DNA from: Phaeotremella fagi
Lineage: Eukaryota; Basidiomycota; Tremellomycetes; Tremellales; Phaeotremellaceae
Reading direction: 5' to 3'
DNA length: 64,000 nucleotides
NCBI GenBank assembly: GCA_001599715.1
Contig: BCHU01000007.1
Location: 935,586-999,585 of the forward strand
The notes under the pieces were generated by a model that saw only the letters and a list, made by a program, of their open reading frames with translations, was not told where the DNA came from and did not search any database. Position numbers and translations under genes: made by a program. Shown piece by piece: positions 45,713 to 56,378 of this stretch (position 1 is its first letter; each line of letters starts with the position of its first letter).

Positions 45713-48700
45713 ATGGCACCCAATACTGCGCAACCAGGTCCATCGACTCCTGCGAAAAAAGAATCCAGTCATGGTCACAAAGAACGAGAAAGGATTGGTA
45801 ATTATATCGTAGGCGCTGAAATCGGTAGAGGGAGCTTTGCTACTGTTTATAAAGGTTATCGATCTGTAAGTTTTTCGACGTCGTTCTGCTCTAACGGTGT
45901 AGAAAACTCGTGCTTCGATAGCGATTAAAGCGGTCTCGAGACAAAAACTTACACCAAAGTTGTTGGAGAATTTAGAGAGTGAAATTAATATCCTTAAAGC
46001 TATCCAGCATCGTAACATCGTAGCGTTAGAGGACTGTTTCGTAGGTTCACCACACGTCCAAGCAGAATTCGTCAGCTGACGAATCTAGAAAAACGAGCAC
46101 CACATTTATCTGATCATGGAATTTTGCTCTGGAGGAGATCTTTCAGTTTACATCAAGAACAGGGGGAGATTACCTACACTCGACTTCATTCCCAGGTCGA
46201 TAGGTGCTAGAGCTGATGGAACGATGCCAACTGAAGGTGACAAGATTTTTTGGCCTCATCCTGCAAACGGCGGTTTGGATGAGAAAGTCACTAGATCTTT
46301 CCTAGGTCAATTGGCTTTAGCCATTCGATTTTTACGTACTGAAAATCTGATACATCGAGATATCAAACCTCAAGTGAGTTGCTTGTTGAGACTCAAAGCT
46401 AACATCAGAATCTCTTGATGCAACCCGCTTCAGCTGCTGATATTGCTGAAGGACATCCTCTTGGTATACCTTTACTCAAAGTAGCGGATTTCGGTTTCGC
46501 CAGGATATTACCTGCTGCAGCAATGGCTGAGACTCTTTGTGGTTCACCGTGAGTTTTGGTGTTCGAATTCAGCTTACGTCAGACTGTATATGGCTCCTGA
46601 GATTCTACGATACGAAAAATACGATGCTAAAGCTGATCTCTGGTCTGTTGGTGCCGTTCTATTCGAAATGGCAGTTGGTAGACCTCCATTCAGAGCGAAC
46701 AACCACGTCGAATTACTTCGAAAAATCGAAAAAGGCGAGGACAGAATCAAGTTTCCCGATGAATCTTCCAAACCCGTTACTGAAGGGGAAAGCCCTCCTG
46801 AACCTGTTCCAGCTGATATCAAAGATCTCATCAGATCGCTCCTCAAACGTCAGCCAGTTCAACGAATGGGTTTCGAAGACTTCTTTTCTTGTGGTGTTTG
46901 GGATGGATACATGACGGAAAGTATTGAAGAGGGTAGTACCAGTATTGAGGCATCTTCTTCAACTGATGCCGAGTCTATTGGAAATCTACATCAAAGCGAT
47001 GTTCAGGAATTGTTAGCCAGTGCGGAGCGATCGAGGAATAGAATCGTCCCAACTCACGCCCCTCAACCTCTATCTACCGAAGCCGCTCTCAATCCTCAAC
47101 CTGCGGTTGTTAGACAAACTGAAGCAATCGCTCCTCAACCAGTTCGACAACCACTTGTTCGAAGATCAGAACCAAAGTACTATGTCTCTGATGATAGTCC
47201 CGCTCCAAGTCCTTCTATCACCAATCCACCTTCGCGAGCTGGACCTAGACCTATCGTTACTGTTCCACAACGTCGACCGTCAGGTCAAACTGGAGGTAGT
47301 GTCGAAGAGGCACCACCAGTAACTCCACCATTCGCTGCTCCACCACGTATCAGAGGCGTCAGTGAAGGTTCACCTCTAGCCGCCACACCCCCTATGACTA
47401 TGACCAGGGATGACGTTGACACTGGTAAAGATGAAAGTGCTTTGGAAGGAAGCGATTCAGTCCTTGGGAGAGAATACGTCGTGGTTGAGAAAAGAACGGT
47501 TGAGATCAATAAACTCGCGGATGAACTGGATCAAGCTTCGAATAAACGTACAACTGTCGCTCGTCGTCCAAGTTCAAGAACTAGTGTTGTCTCTAGACCT
47601 GTTTCGACATTCAAACCCGTCGTACCCAGTTCCAGTCCACCCATTCAAGCTTCGATCGTACCATTATCGTATTCTCCACCTTTTGCTTTTTCATCGACAC
47701 CTCCGTTCGCCGTACCTCCAACAATTCGTCAACCTTCCGCAGCGACTCTCAGTCGACCACCTTCAATACCTCAAGCGATGAATATCTTCCCACCAGCAGC
47801 TATTCCTGGTGGATATCAAGATACGACTACGAGATACAGCGGTTCACCCTCATCTCTACAAACCGGTGCACTAGCTCGTGCTTTGACCAACACTGCTATT
47901 CGACTTATTGGTACTTCAGCAAATTCAGCTGCAACTGTCATAGCAAGGGCTGCAGCTAAAAAACGACCAACAATCTTACGATCTACAGAAGTTGATCCGG
48001 TCGAGGAAGAATTACTATCAATTCTGGAAGATACCGCTCGAAAAGCTTATGTCCTGTTCGAACTGGGTGATTTCAAAGTTTCACAATGGTCTCAAAATTC
48101 TCGTGGATCAACGATCGGTATTCCAACATCTACACCAGGTTTAAGTGGGGGTTCAGGTACCACGCCACCCTTCGCTCAACCTTCCTCACCACGTAGACGG
48201 TCTTCTTCATCATCAAATTCAGAGGTTCACGCTATCAGACAACAACAGGCTCTAGCTGGTGAAGCTATGGTTCTTTATTTAAAGGCTTTGGCTTTTATCA
48301 TCAAAGGTTCTGAAAGGGTTCAAGCGTATTTCGATAGGGCTAGTAGGAATTCTGAATATGAGATGAGTCAGGAATTGAATGAAAGTAAGTTGGACCGAGG
48401 GTTTTTTGGGGATTGGTAAACTGATCATTCGAAAGCTGTTCAATGGTTCCGAGCTAGATTTAACGAATGTTACGAAAAGGCTGAATGGGCAAAGTCAGTT
48501 TGTGCAGAGGAATTGCCGTTTGTTGAAAAGCTTCTTCATGACAGGGCGAAAGAGGTTGTAAGTTAAAGTGATGCTTGTAAAGTGCAAGCTCAACTGACGC
48601 GTGAACAGTCACGTCAAGCTGCTCTACTAGAAATCGCCGGTGATTCCGTCAACGCTGAACTAGGATATGAAACTTCAATCTGGTTACTCAACACTCTATT

Positions 48701-48888
48701 AGACGATGTCATCTATGATGAAGGACATATTCGTGATGAAGATAGGATCAGTGTTGAGAAACGTACGTCCATCGACCTATCTTTTGGTGTTTGACTGACT
48801 TTGCTTGATAGTCATTGCCCCTATTAGAGCTAGATCGGAGGCTTTGAGACGTAAAATGTCTGAACCTGCTAAAGAGGTTAAACCTTGA
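45713..48888 (+). CDS. ATG1: Autophagy-initiating Ser/Thr kinase Atg1
   Basis: The kinase domain is N-terminal: [20 protein letters not shown] (Gly loop), IAIKAVSR (VAIK lysine), [28 protein letters not shown] (HRD), [12 protein letters not shown] (DFG), [20 protein letters not shown] and [16 protein letters not shown]. An insertion ([20 protein letters not shown] and a WPHP segment) separates the hinge from helix E, as in basidiomycete Atg1. A long Ser/Pro-rich linker follows, then the C-terminal Atg13/Atg17-binding helical region: [40 protein letters not shown] and [20 protein letters not shown], ending EPAKEVKP. Atg1 with Atg13 starts autophagosome formation under starvation and TORC1 inhibition. 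About six introns are present; total length about 900-950 residues. The long leader region upstream may be involved in control. Confidence 0.95.
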
Positions 48889-49558
48889 TCGCACATTCGT
48901 TCATGCCATTTCTTTCTTCAATAGTCTTTTTTCATTTTCATTCATACCACTCTCACCCTCGCCTCATCTGGAATCCATCAAATCACATTTCAAATTACAC
49001 CATCACCCTCGACTCAATTCTTCACATCTGTACAACCACCAATCCGTTCCAATCGCAATCGTCCAAAATACGTATCTACATATCGTCCAATCAACTCAAC
49101 TCAACTCAACTCAACTCAACTCATAGAAGACTCGGTTCCGTTTCATCATCAATTACATCTCATATCTATGTTGTGTGTCAAATTATTTTACTATCAGTGT
49201 CATATATTATTATTATTATTTAAAAAAAATCGGTTGTAATATCTGGGAATCTACCTTTTTCCCCTTCGTCACATTTGTCATGATTACATTTCCTCATTCG
49301 TTTCTATATACCTTATGACCTGTCATTTCATATTTCTTGGGATTTGTTAGAATTTATTTTCATTTTCATTCTCATTTTTCATTTGATTTCAGTGGTCGTG
49401 GATATGCATCGGTGATTTATGTGTAAATAGATGTTCCGACGGAATACTTATCGAAATGACGTATAGCGAGTGAGCGATCTATATTGTACCACCATATTTA
49501 ACGATGACAACCTTCAACAACACGATAACAAATTGAAAGAAAGGACAGACGAACCATC
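48889..49558. other. Intergenic region, ATG1 3' side
   Basis: This 670-bp T/C-rich region, probably the ATG1 3' UTR plus the promoter of the next gene, contains the TCAAC repeat listed separately and a TTATTATTATTATTTAAAAA tract near 49208-49227. No gene is supported. Confidence 0.4.
49091..49123 (+). repeat. TCAAC pentanucleotide microsatellite
   Basis: Six perfect TCAAC units followed by a partial TCA, 33 bp in total, lie about 200 bp downstream of the ATG1 stop codon. A length-variable microsatellite is likely. Confidence 0.9.
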
Positions 49559-50228
49559 ATGAGCCAATCTGAAGATCGTCAACCCCTCCTCCCAACCCAC
49601 ATAACCAATCAACATCGCCTCTCAAAACCAAAAATCTCATTCCCATCCTCCAAAACCCCGTCAACACCAACCACCCCATCATCATCCAACCAAAACCCCA
49701 GATCAGGAGAAATAACAATAACACATCGACAAGGGATACCGAAACTCTCAAGAGAATGTTTATGGTCGTACGTCCCCCTTCCCAATCGATGATTGCTTTT
49801 TTACTGATAGAAAGTGCAGTGAAATCAAATGCTACGGTTCGTATATTTTACCCACTTTTTTGGTTTTTGGGGTTTTGGTTGTGGGCGCTTGTCTTTTCGC
49901 TGTTGGGTGGAAAAGAGGTTGGTTTGAGTAGGTTTCGCGTTGGATTGGAGATGTGTAATTGTTTTTTTTTTGGGTTTGAGATATCGTTTGTATAGTATAT
50001 TTACTTTTTCAGTTTGGTATCTCGTAGAGCTGTAGAAATCTTCCGGATGAAACTGTATGTTTGATGGATTACTGATCCCATGATATTTGTTTGATTGCGG
50101 TCAGCCTAGTCAGTCTTTGGATGATCTTTTGGTGCGATGCTAATCTTGAATCTCTGAACTCTGGTCAAGGTATGAATCCCGAATGCAAGAAATTGTGTAC
50201 GAATTATTTTCTGGCTACTACAGGCTGA
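49559..50228 (+). CDS. Small uncharacterised protein, possibly membrane-associated
   Basis: Exon 1 encodes MSQSEDRQPLLPTHITNQHR and a Ser/Pro/Thr-rich stretch ending KLSRECLW. A short second exon gives EIKCYGS, a third LVSRRAVEIFRMK and a fourth LLVSLWMIFWCDANLESLNS, followed by GQG and a TGA at 50226. The chain of about 115-120 residues has one hydrophobic segment (LLVSLWMIFW). Splice sites used are GTACGT, GTATAT, GTATGT and GTATGA donors with AG acceptors; the 5' side of exon 2 is uncertain (two AG choices 9 nt apart, both in frame). I do not recognise a family. The PLLP motif near the N-terminus recalls sorting-type N-termini of vacuolar proteins, which is only a resemblance. Confidence 0.45.
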
Positions 50229-50425
50229 TTATGACAAAGACAAAATACGTTACGATCGAACTGATTCATTACATTTGAGTGGTTATGGAATATTATAAAT
50301 CGTGTATTTACTATGAAAACGAGAAGTAACACTGATAGGTACAGGAAGATGGATTATAACTTGAGGATAGTTCCGTGGTCAAATCTCGAGAGATACAGCT
50401 TTATCAACGATTGTTTCAGTAGCTC

Positions 50426-51281
50426 TTAATTAGCTACACCAACCACTGGTCCTCTTGAGCTTCCAACTGGATCAGCGAAAGGATCTTCAGTTGAATGAGT
50501 GAATTTCACTAAATTCTTGAAAGATGTTTTCCATGACTAACACATCGTCAACACTGGTCAATGATCAAGTCGTTGATAATCAAAACTTACTCCTCTTGTA
50601 CCATGTGAATTCTTTCTGGTCGCTGAGAAGACTGTGTATCCAATGGTGAAAGTCGCTAATACGAAACCTATCCAGATGAAAGCTAGTTCTGCGTGAAGTT
50701 CTGAACATGCAAACTGAAAGATATTCTTGATAGTGGCTACAGGATTGTTTAGTTTACTTGCCTTCTCATCTTTTCGTAAACTTCTAGCTGACTTACCAAG
50801 TGTCTGCGCATCCAAACCCTTGAATTCAGGTAGATCAAACAAATCATCGAGATGTTTACAAGCAGATCGATCGTTCTCCGTATAAACAGTCGTACTAATT
50901 CCAGAAGCTAATAAAAAACCAGTCATTCAGCGATACACCCTCCCAAAAAAAAAGCTTCACTCACCTAACCACAGAACCCAAATCACAGATGAGAAACCAA
51001 GTTCCCAAACTAATGATAAATATTTGGATTCAGATAACAAGATCCTAAGGACGACAAGAGCAAGTTCTGCCACTACGGTGAAAGCTCCTACGAAGGCGTC
51101 GAATGTGAATGTCGAAGTTGATACACCAAGACTTCGAGCCTTTTTACTTTGTCAACTAGGGCATCGAAAGTTTTTTAAGGGGACTCACGGAATTCTCTAC
51201 ATGTGCTGATATTCCTAAGATTACTATACCGCAGATGACTAAACCTGTAGCTGAAGCGATTCGGATTCCGATCGGACTCAT
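50426..51281 (-). CDS. MARVEL-like four-helix membrane protein
   Basis: The start MSPIGIRIASATGLVICGIV opens the first hydrophobic helix (through VILGISAHVENS). Helix 2 is FDAFVGAFTVVAELALVVLR, helix 3 LVWELGFSSVIWVLWLASGI, and helix 4 LAFIWIGFVLATFTIGYTVF. The loop between helices 3 and 4 carries two Cys and acidic residues (DRSACKHLDDLFDLPEF, then ACSELHAE). The cytosolic tail is basic, ending STEDPFADPVGSSRGPVVGV. This topology and length fit MARVEL-domain proteins (Nce102 and relatives) of fungal plasma membranes and vesicles; family placement is by topology and the Trp/Cys pattern, so moderate. Five or so short introns. Confidence 0.7.
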
Positions 51282-51849
51282 GGTGTTTGGTAGATTTGAC
51301 TGTAAATGTAGAAAGATGCTTGAAGTATGGGTTTATAAGCTAGTCGTCCCCATCCTTCTATATACTTGATCAGTAAGGATATCATTCACAGTATCCATCC
51401 TATTTCCAGACGTTACGAAAAAAGCTGTGTGATCTGTGGAGCAAGCCACCAACATCGCTGACGGACTACACTCGGCAGAGAGCGAGATGAGATGTCTTAG
51501 TTGGCAAATTTGATAACGGCAGAAGGAAACCCGTTTTCTTTCCTGATCTAATTTTGGATTTCTCAGTCAGGTGTTCTTGACGCCTTGGCGTTTCCTGCTT
51601 TGCTGGAATAAGGATATCGTGAACTCAAATTGACGTAGGGCCGCTCGATCTCGCCAGAACGTCATGTGCCAAGGAACATATTTCCTTTTCATAGGGATTC
51701 GAGAGAACGAGACATCGTGACCCCCTTCCTACTCGACAATCACACCATCATCATCAAGTATGAACAATCTACTAGCTACAATCTGAACAACAACTCTTAA
51801 ACTAACAATGAATTAACCTATGGAACGCTTTGAATTTAGCTGAGATCCA
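51282..51849. other. Intergenic region, MARVEL-gene promoter side
   Basis: This 568-bp spacer contains a short perfect inverted repeat ACGCC-TT-GGCGT at about 51580-51591. No gene is supported. Confidence 0.4.
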
Positions 51850-52536
51850 TTATCTATGTAAGTAAGAAATCTCTTGAAGCGAATCCTTCAAATCGATAAA
51901 CCCTTTGGCTTGATGGACCGTATCAACATCAATGGGGAGTGATTGGTTTGGAGGAGTAAATTCCTCATCGGAACAGCAGAGGATGGATAACCTCAAGTTG
52001 TCACCTAGATTTATCAAACTATGGAGATCTTCCACATTGAGACTTTGGTCTTCATCGAGGGTTTCTAGAATTGATCGGACGAATTCATCGGTATCATTGT
52101 GTTCAGTCATACGCTGTCGTCTTGCCCATTCTTGGACGGTGATTGGATCTGCGTTATTCGTTTCTAGATTATCGTCGGTCTTGTTTCCCCAATCAAGTAA
52201 ACCATACACCAATTCAAATTCCTCCTCGACATCTATATCTGAATCCAGAGTGATGGAGGGTATCATCGAAGGAACTTGCTCAGATGTCTCAGCTTCCACC
52301 GGTAAGACGATCCATATCGATGTGTTCTCCAAAGACTTCGCACTGAGATCCAAAGCCAAATTCGAGGTGATTTCAATGAGCTTGGTAAGATTATTTCTGA
52401 ACGAGATGGCATTTGTACGTGCTTCTTCCCAACAGACGATGAATTCTTGACCGAGTTGAGATGGTCTGGAAATCGATAACCTCTCTCGAGGTTTAGCATT
52501 TGATTGATAATCGTGGATGGTGTGAATGTTTGACAT
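51850..52536 (-). CDS. Uncharacterised acidic protein
   Basis: A single open frame of 228 residues starts MSNIHTIHDYQSNAKPRERL. It is acidic and helical, with FIVCWEEARTNAISFRNNLT near the start, an acidic middle (SDIDVEEEFELVYGLLDW), DEFVRSILETLDEDQSLNVE and a C-terminal part ending DSLQEISYLHR. No signal peptide, membrane helix or known motif is seen. The uninterrupted length, the absence of long rival frames with protein character and the coherent composition support it as a real gene. It is not similar to the three tandem families in the window. Confidence 0.6.
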   Translation of the reverse strand: MSNIHTIHDYQSNAKPRERLSISRPSQLGQEFIVCWEEARTNAISFRNNLTKLIEITSNLALDLSAKSLENTSIWIVLPVEAETSEQVPSMIPSITLDSDIDVEEEFELVYGLLDWGNKTDDNLETNNADPITVQEWARRQRMTEHNDTDEFVRSILETLDEDQSLNVEDLHSLINLGDNLRLSILCCSDEEFTPPNQSLPIDVDTVHQAKGFIDLKDSLQEISYLHR

Positions 52537-52859
52537 GATGGTTTGAATGAGTTTGACATTTCCTTTTGAATTTTGACCAAAAATGGAACAGTGGGGAAGA
52601 AGATTATTACTTGTAATAACGGTTTACGATCCGTTTTCAATGACTTTGTCAAAGAAGGCATGGATTGGTGAAAGGAAGGGAAACTTGTAAATGTAATGAA
52701 TTTCTGTCCACAAGAAATTTGCATACGTTAAATCAATCATATCTATCTACAGTACTGAAAAAGAATTCATAACTCTTATCAAATTCATCAACTCGTCCTC
52801 ATCACAAATCTTTCATCAATTTCGTTCAATAAATGAAAAGCGAAGAATTGTCGATCTTC

Positions 52860-55055
52860 CTATTGACGTTTCTCGAAAATCAAAGCAAACTTCTTAGGAG
52901 TCAAAGTAAGTTCTTCCGAACTACTCATGAACCTCTCTTTCATCTGTTCCAAACTCTCCCCCTCAATTCTAATCGGACTGACCACATACTCCTTAATCAA
53001 ACAAGACAAAAAAGCGACCATCGAAACTTCAGCGAAACGTTTCCCGATACATTATCTAGGACCTGCACCGAACCCAACGAAATTATTACGAGCTTCAATT
53101 GAAAGTTGTCTTTCGGGGTTGTAGGCCATTGGATCATTCCAGATGAAGGGGTTACGTTGGGTAGCTGGGTTATCTAGGATCAAGTGGGAACCTTTCTTGA
53201 CTAGTTGGGTGTGGGTTGTGATGTTACATTCGTCGTCCCAGGTGTTGTAGTTTATGGTTGCGTCTTCGAGAACTTCTTTAGGCATGAACATTACCATGTC
53301 GCGTAGACGGAGTGCTTCCAAGCACGCTCCGAGGACTAGGGGAAGTTTGTTCAGATCTTTGTAAGCTACAGAGGGTTGTTAGCTAGCGTTCACTTATGGG
53401 AGAAATAGGTCTTTTGCTCACTTGGTAACCCATCGGGACAAACTTCGTTGACTTGAGCATAGACTTCTTGTTGACGTTCGGGGTTCAAAGCGAGGAGAGC
53501 CCTGGGGTGAGCGGGGTGAGCGGGGCTTGGGACTCGATAATAGGAGTTCTGCTTACAAGGTATATGCAAGGGTATGACCAGTTGTTTCGTGACCAGCCCT
53601 GATATGATGAGAACAAGGAATAAAGTTTACAAACGAATGAAACTTACACAAGGAAAATGACTGTCAAAGGTGTCAGCTACTGGAAATTAAACAAATACTG
53701 TATGACACAACTCACAAATGTTACCGACGACTTCAGATTCGGTCAGTCCAACAATCTTTGATTTCTCTTTGGCAGATTTCAGAGCTTCTTCAGCTTCAAC
53801 ATCCATCTGAGATAACACGAGAGTCGTGAAAAGATCTTTTGGAGCTTGATCAAGAGCGTCCTCCTCTTTAAGAGCGACTAACTCGGTTCGTTTGGATTTA
53901 GCCATGGTGATGAGATGGTTGTGCAGTGAGTTTCTGGCGTAACGCATCCGTCGTAATCTATTCCGGTATTTTAGTATCAGACTTGGTATGAAGCTGGAGA
54001 TGGGATTGACTTACCCGGCGATTGGAAGGTAGGTGAGCCACTGTTATCTCTAAATTAATCGTGTTGTTTGTCAAGTGGACATGGTTTGCTTACAATCGGG
54101 GTGATCAATTGGAAGATCATACCCTCATCCATGGTGTTCAAAGATTCAACGAAAGGCACTAATCACATGAGTCAATAAAACAATTATATTCCACTCACTC
54201 TTTGACCCAGTTGACTTTGGGACAACCCAAGGCATATCGATACCAAAACCAGCTTGACAAATGACGATCATCATCGACTACTAAGTGAGCTTTCTGCATT
54301 GCCTCTCTCTAACCTACATTAAGAAGATTATGGGGTACATCATTCGCGATACCCCCCAATTCCAAATGATCACCAACGATCATTTTATGATAAGCTGAAA
54401 CAGAAGCTTCCCAAGCTTTCATCATCGTAGCTTCGTTGAAACAACCTCTAACGACGTTCTTTTGTCTTTTCCAATCGTCTCCACCGACTGATACCAGTTG
54501 TTTACCAAAGATGTTGATCGCTTGATATCGCCACATGTGAGTTGGTTTGATGAAAATTGAAGGTCTGGCTAGGATGAATGATGAAACGGCTGGTGAAGCT
54601 GTTGAGTAAGTTGCGAAGGGGAGTGTTGGAGCTGTCATGACGATGAGATCTGAATGAGCTTTTTCATATTCTGAGAGTGTGTGTTAGTAGGGAGAAATTG
54701 TGTGAGCAAGCTTACTCTTCCATGGATCATGAAGTGTGAAATCACGGGCTGGTAGTAAAATTGGAATACGAGGCAATTTCTCTCTAAGACCTGATTCAAT
54801 GAATTCAATGATACTATGAATACCGGGTATGTGTGAGTTGTCCTACAATCTTGAGTTAATAACGACAGAGGTGACGATTAGAACTTGACTTACATGACGA
54901 ATTTTAGCGTATTGGATTAAAGCGAAAGAAACCTTGAATGAATAGTATGAAACTATGGTAATGATGAGGTACCAGCGATTGTGTTTATAGAAGTTTAGGA
55001 AGAGGTTGTAAGCCTCATCGAGATTGCTTGGTATGGGTAAGTTGAATTGATCCAT
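52860..55055 (-). CDS. Cytochrome P450 monooxygenase
   Basis: The N-terminus carries a membrane anchor (WYLIITIVSYYSFKVSFALI). Exons then give FIKPTHMWRYQAINIFGKQL, VSVGGDDWKRQKNVVRGCFN, the I-helix AGHETTGHTLAY, the K-helix ExxR as EALRLR, DNPATQRNPFIWNDPMAYNP (with the PERW-like PERQ just after) and the heme loop FVGFGAGPRYCIGKRFAEVS, where Cys is the iron ligand. It ends KKFALIFEKRQ. ER-bound P450s use NADPH-P450 reductase to hydroxylate lipids, alkanes or xenobiotics. The substrate is unknown; no secondary-metabolite cluster surrounds it. About nine introns; one near 53500-53560 has a duplicated CCCCGCTCAC unit directly before its acceptor. Confidence 0.92.
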
Positions 55056-55619
55056 TTTGGCGGTGAGAAAAAGGAAGATGGGAAAGAGGAAGGGAGGGGG
55101 TCTATGATGCTTCTTATACGTCGATCAACCATTGACATTGGGCTAACAGACATACACAATCCATCAAACCATCAATCAGAAGCAACCAATTTGACTCGAG
55201 TGTCAGTGAATTCCTTGTGGTTTGCGCCCTCTTTCTCTGCTTGCGCCCTTGAAGCTCTTTCTGCTAATCGAAACGTCCTCTAGAGGCATACCTGACTTGA
55301 TTAGTGTCTCCCACCATCAACATGTAGCATGGAATAAGGAGGCGATAGATGCCAACCCACCAAGTCAAAGTCACTCGAATTCACCTCAAACAGCACTACC
55401 AAGAAACGCATGGACCACCTCCACCCGTGCCTACATACCGGGAATACGGCGATAAGAAATATCAAAATGCAAGTGGCGAGAAACGATCATCCAAATTATT
55501 TCCCATCAAAACTTAAATGATCCCCTGATATAATACCACCAAATTGTGGATTCTTCTTGATGAAAACCTCTTTTCCATCTAATATCATTAACACCTAAAA
55601 TCAAAGACAATCGTTCATA
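55056..55619. other. Divergent promoter region P450 / RPL29
   Basis: The 564 bp between divergent start codons hold no supported gene; open frames there lack protein character. Approach to the RPL29 start is A/C-rich, usual for ribosomal protein genes. Confidence 0.4.
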
Positions 55620-55999
55620 ATGGCTAAATCAAAGAATCACACAGCGTAAGTAATCGAGTCGTATATCTCATTGTTCATATACTGACGGAACGGGATCGTA
55701 GTCACAACCAAACCAGAAAGGGTTCGTCACAATTTTAATAGGATATCAATGGGAATCATTAAATACTAACCACATACACTCTATAGCCCACAAAAACGGT
55801 ATCACCAAAGTTACATCCCAAAGACATAAATCTATGAAAGGTGTTGATCCCAAGGTGGGTTCCTAGAGCTCGACATCTAAGGATTGAAGAACTGACGAAT
55901 TGGTGTATTTTTTAACTTGATTAGTTCCGTCGTAACGCCCGTTTCGCTGCTTTAGGTACACAAAAAGCCGTCGCTGCTTCCAGAAAGGAGAAGGCATAG
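55620..55999 (+). CDS. RPL29: 60S ribosomal protein eL29
   Basis: Four exons assemble the tiny basic protein: MAKSKNHTA, then HNQTRK, then AHKNGITKVTSQRHKSMKGV and DPK, then FRRNARFAALGTQKAVAASR with KEKA at the end. HNQTRKAHKNGIK-like sequence and the MKGVDPKFRRN block are diagnostic of eL29, a large-subunit protein. Length of about 62 residues is normal. Introns of 50-100 nt separate exons as short as 20 nt, with GTAAGT, GTTCGT and GTGGGT donors. Complete. Confidence 0.94.
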
Positions 56000-56378
56000 A
56001 TGTAGTACCCGGATCTGGAGCTGGAGTTGGGGGCAGTGTTGGTAGTTGGATGAGGGCAGATGCATTCGATATTGGATATTTGGATGGATGCCGATTTTAG
56101 GATTCATTCGTCAGAATTGGATTTTTTCTCGTGGTCTTCTCCCATCGATTAACGATTATGGAAATTAACACGTCCTGTTCTGACGCTGGAAATTGAGATT
56201 GAGAAGGCGAATCGGATTACTGACAATCTACAAGAGGGAAGGATCAAAGGATTGAAGAGATAAATAATAAAGGAACAACAAATATTGGATCCAAAAATGG
56301 AATCAAGGATTGGACCCATCTCAACCCAAAATGGACGGGCATGATCTCAAAATCATAATTCAATCCAGAAGAAATGCA
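56000..56378. other. Convergent 3' intergenic spacer
   Basis: This 379-bp spacer lies between the stops of RPL29 and the following minus-strand gene. It holds no feature beyond 3' UTR-like sequence. Confidence 0.4.

Noticed and set aside
51580..51591. Perfect inverted repeat ACGCC-TT-GGCGT
   Set aside because: Five-base arms are expected by chance in 64 kb and there is no second copy to support an operator.
53500..53530. Short GGGGTGAGC tandem repeat, considered as a functional element
   Set aside because: On the coding strand it is the pyrimidine-rich end of a P450 intron, so it is explained as intron sequence.
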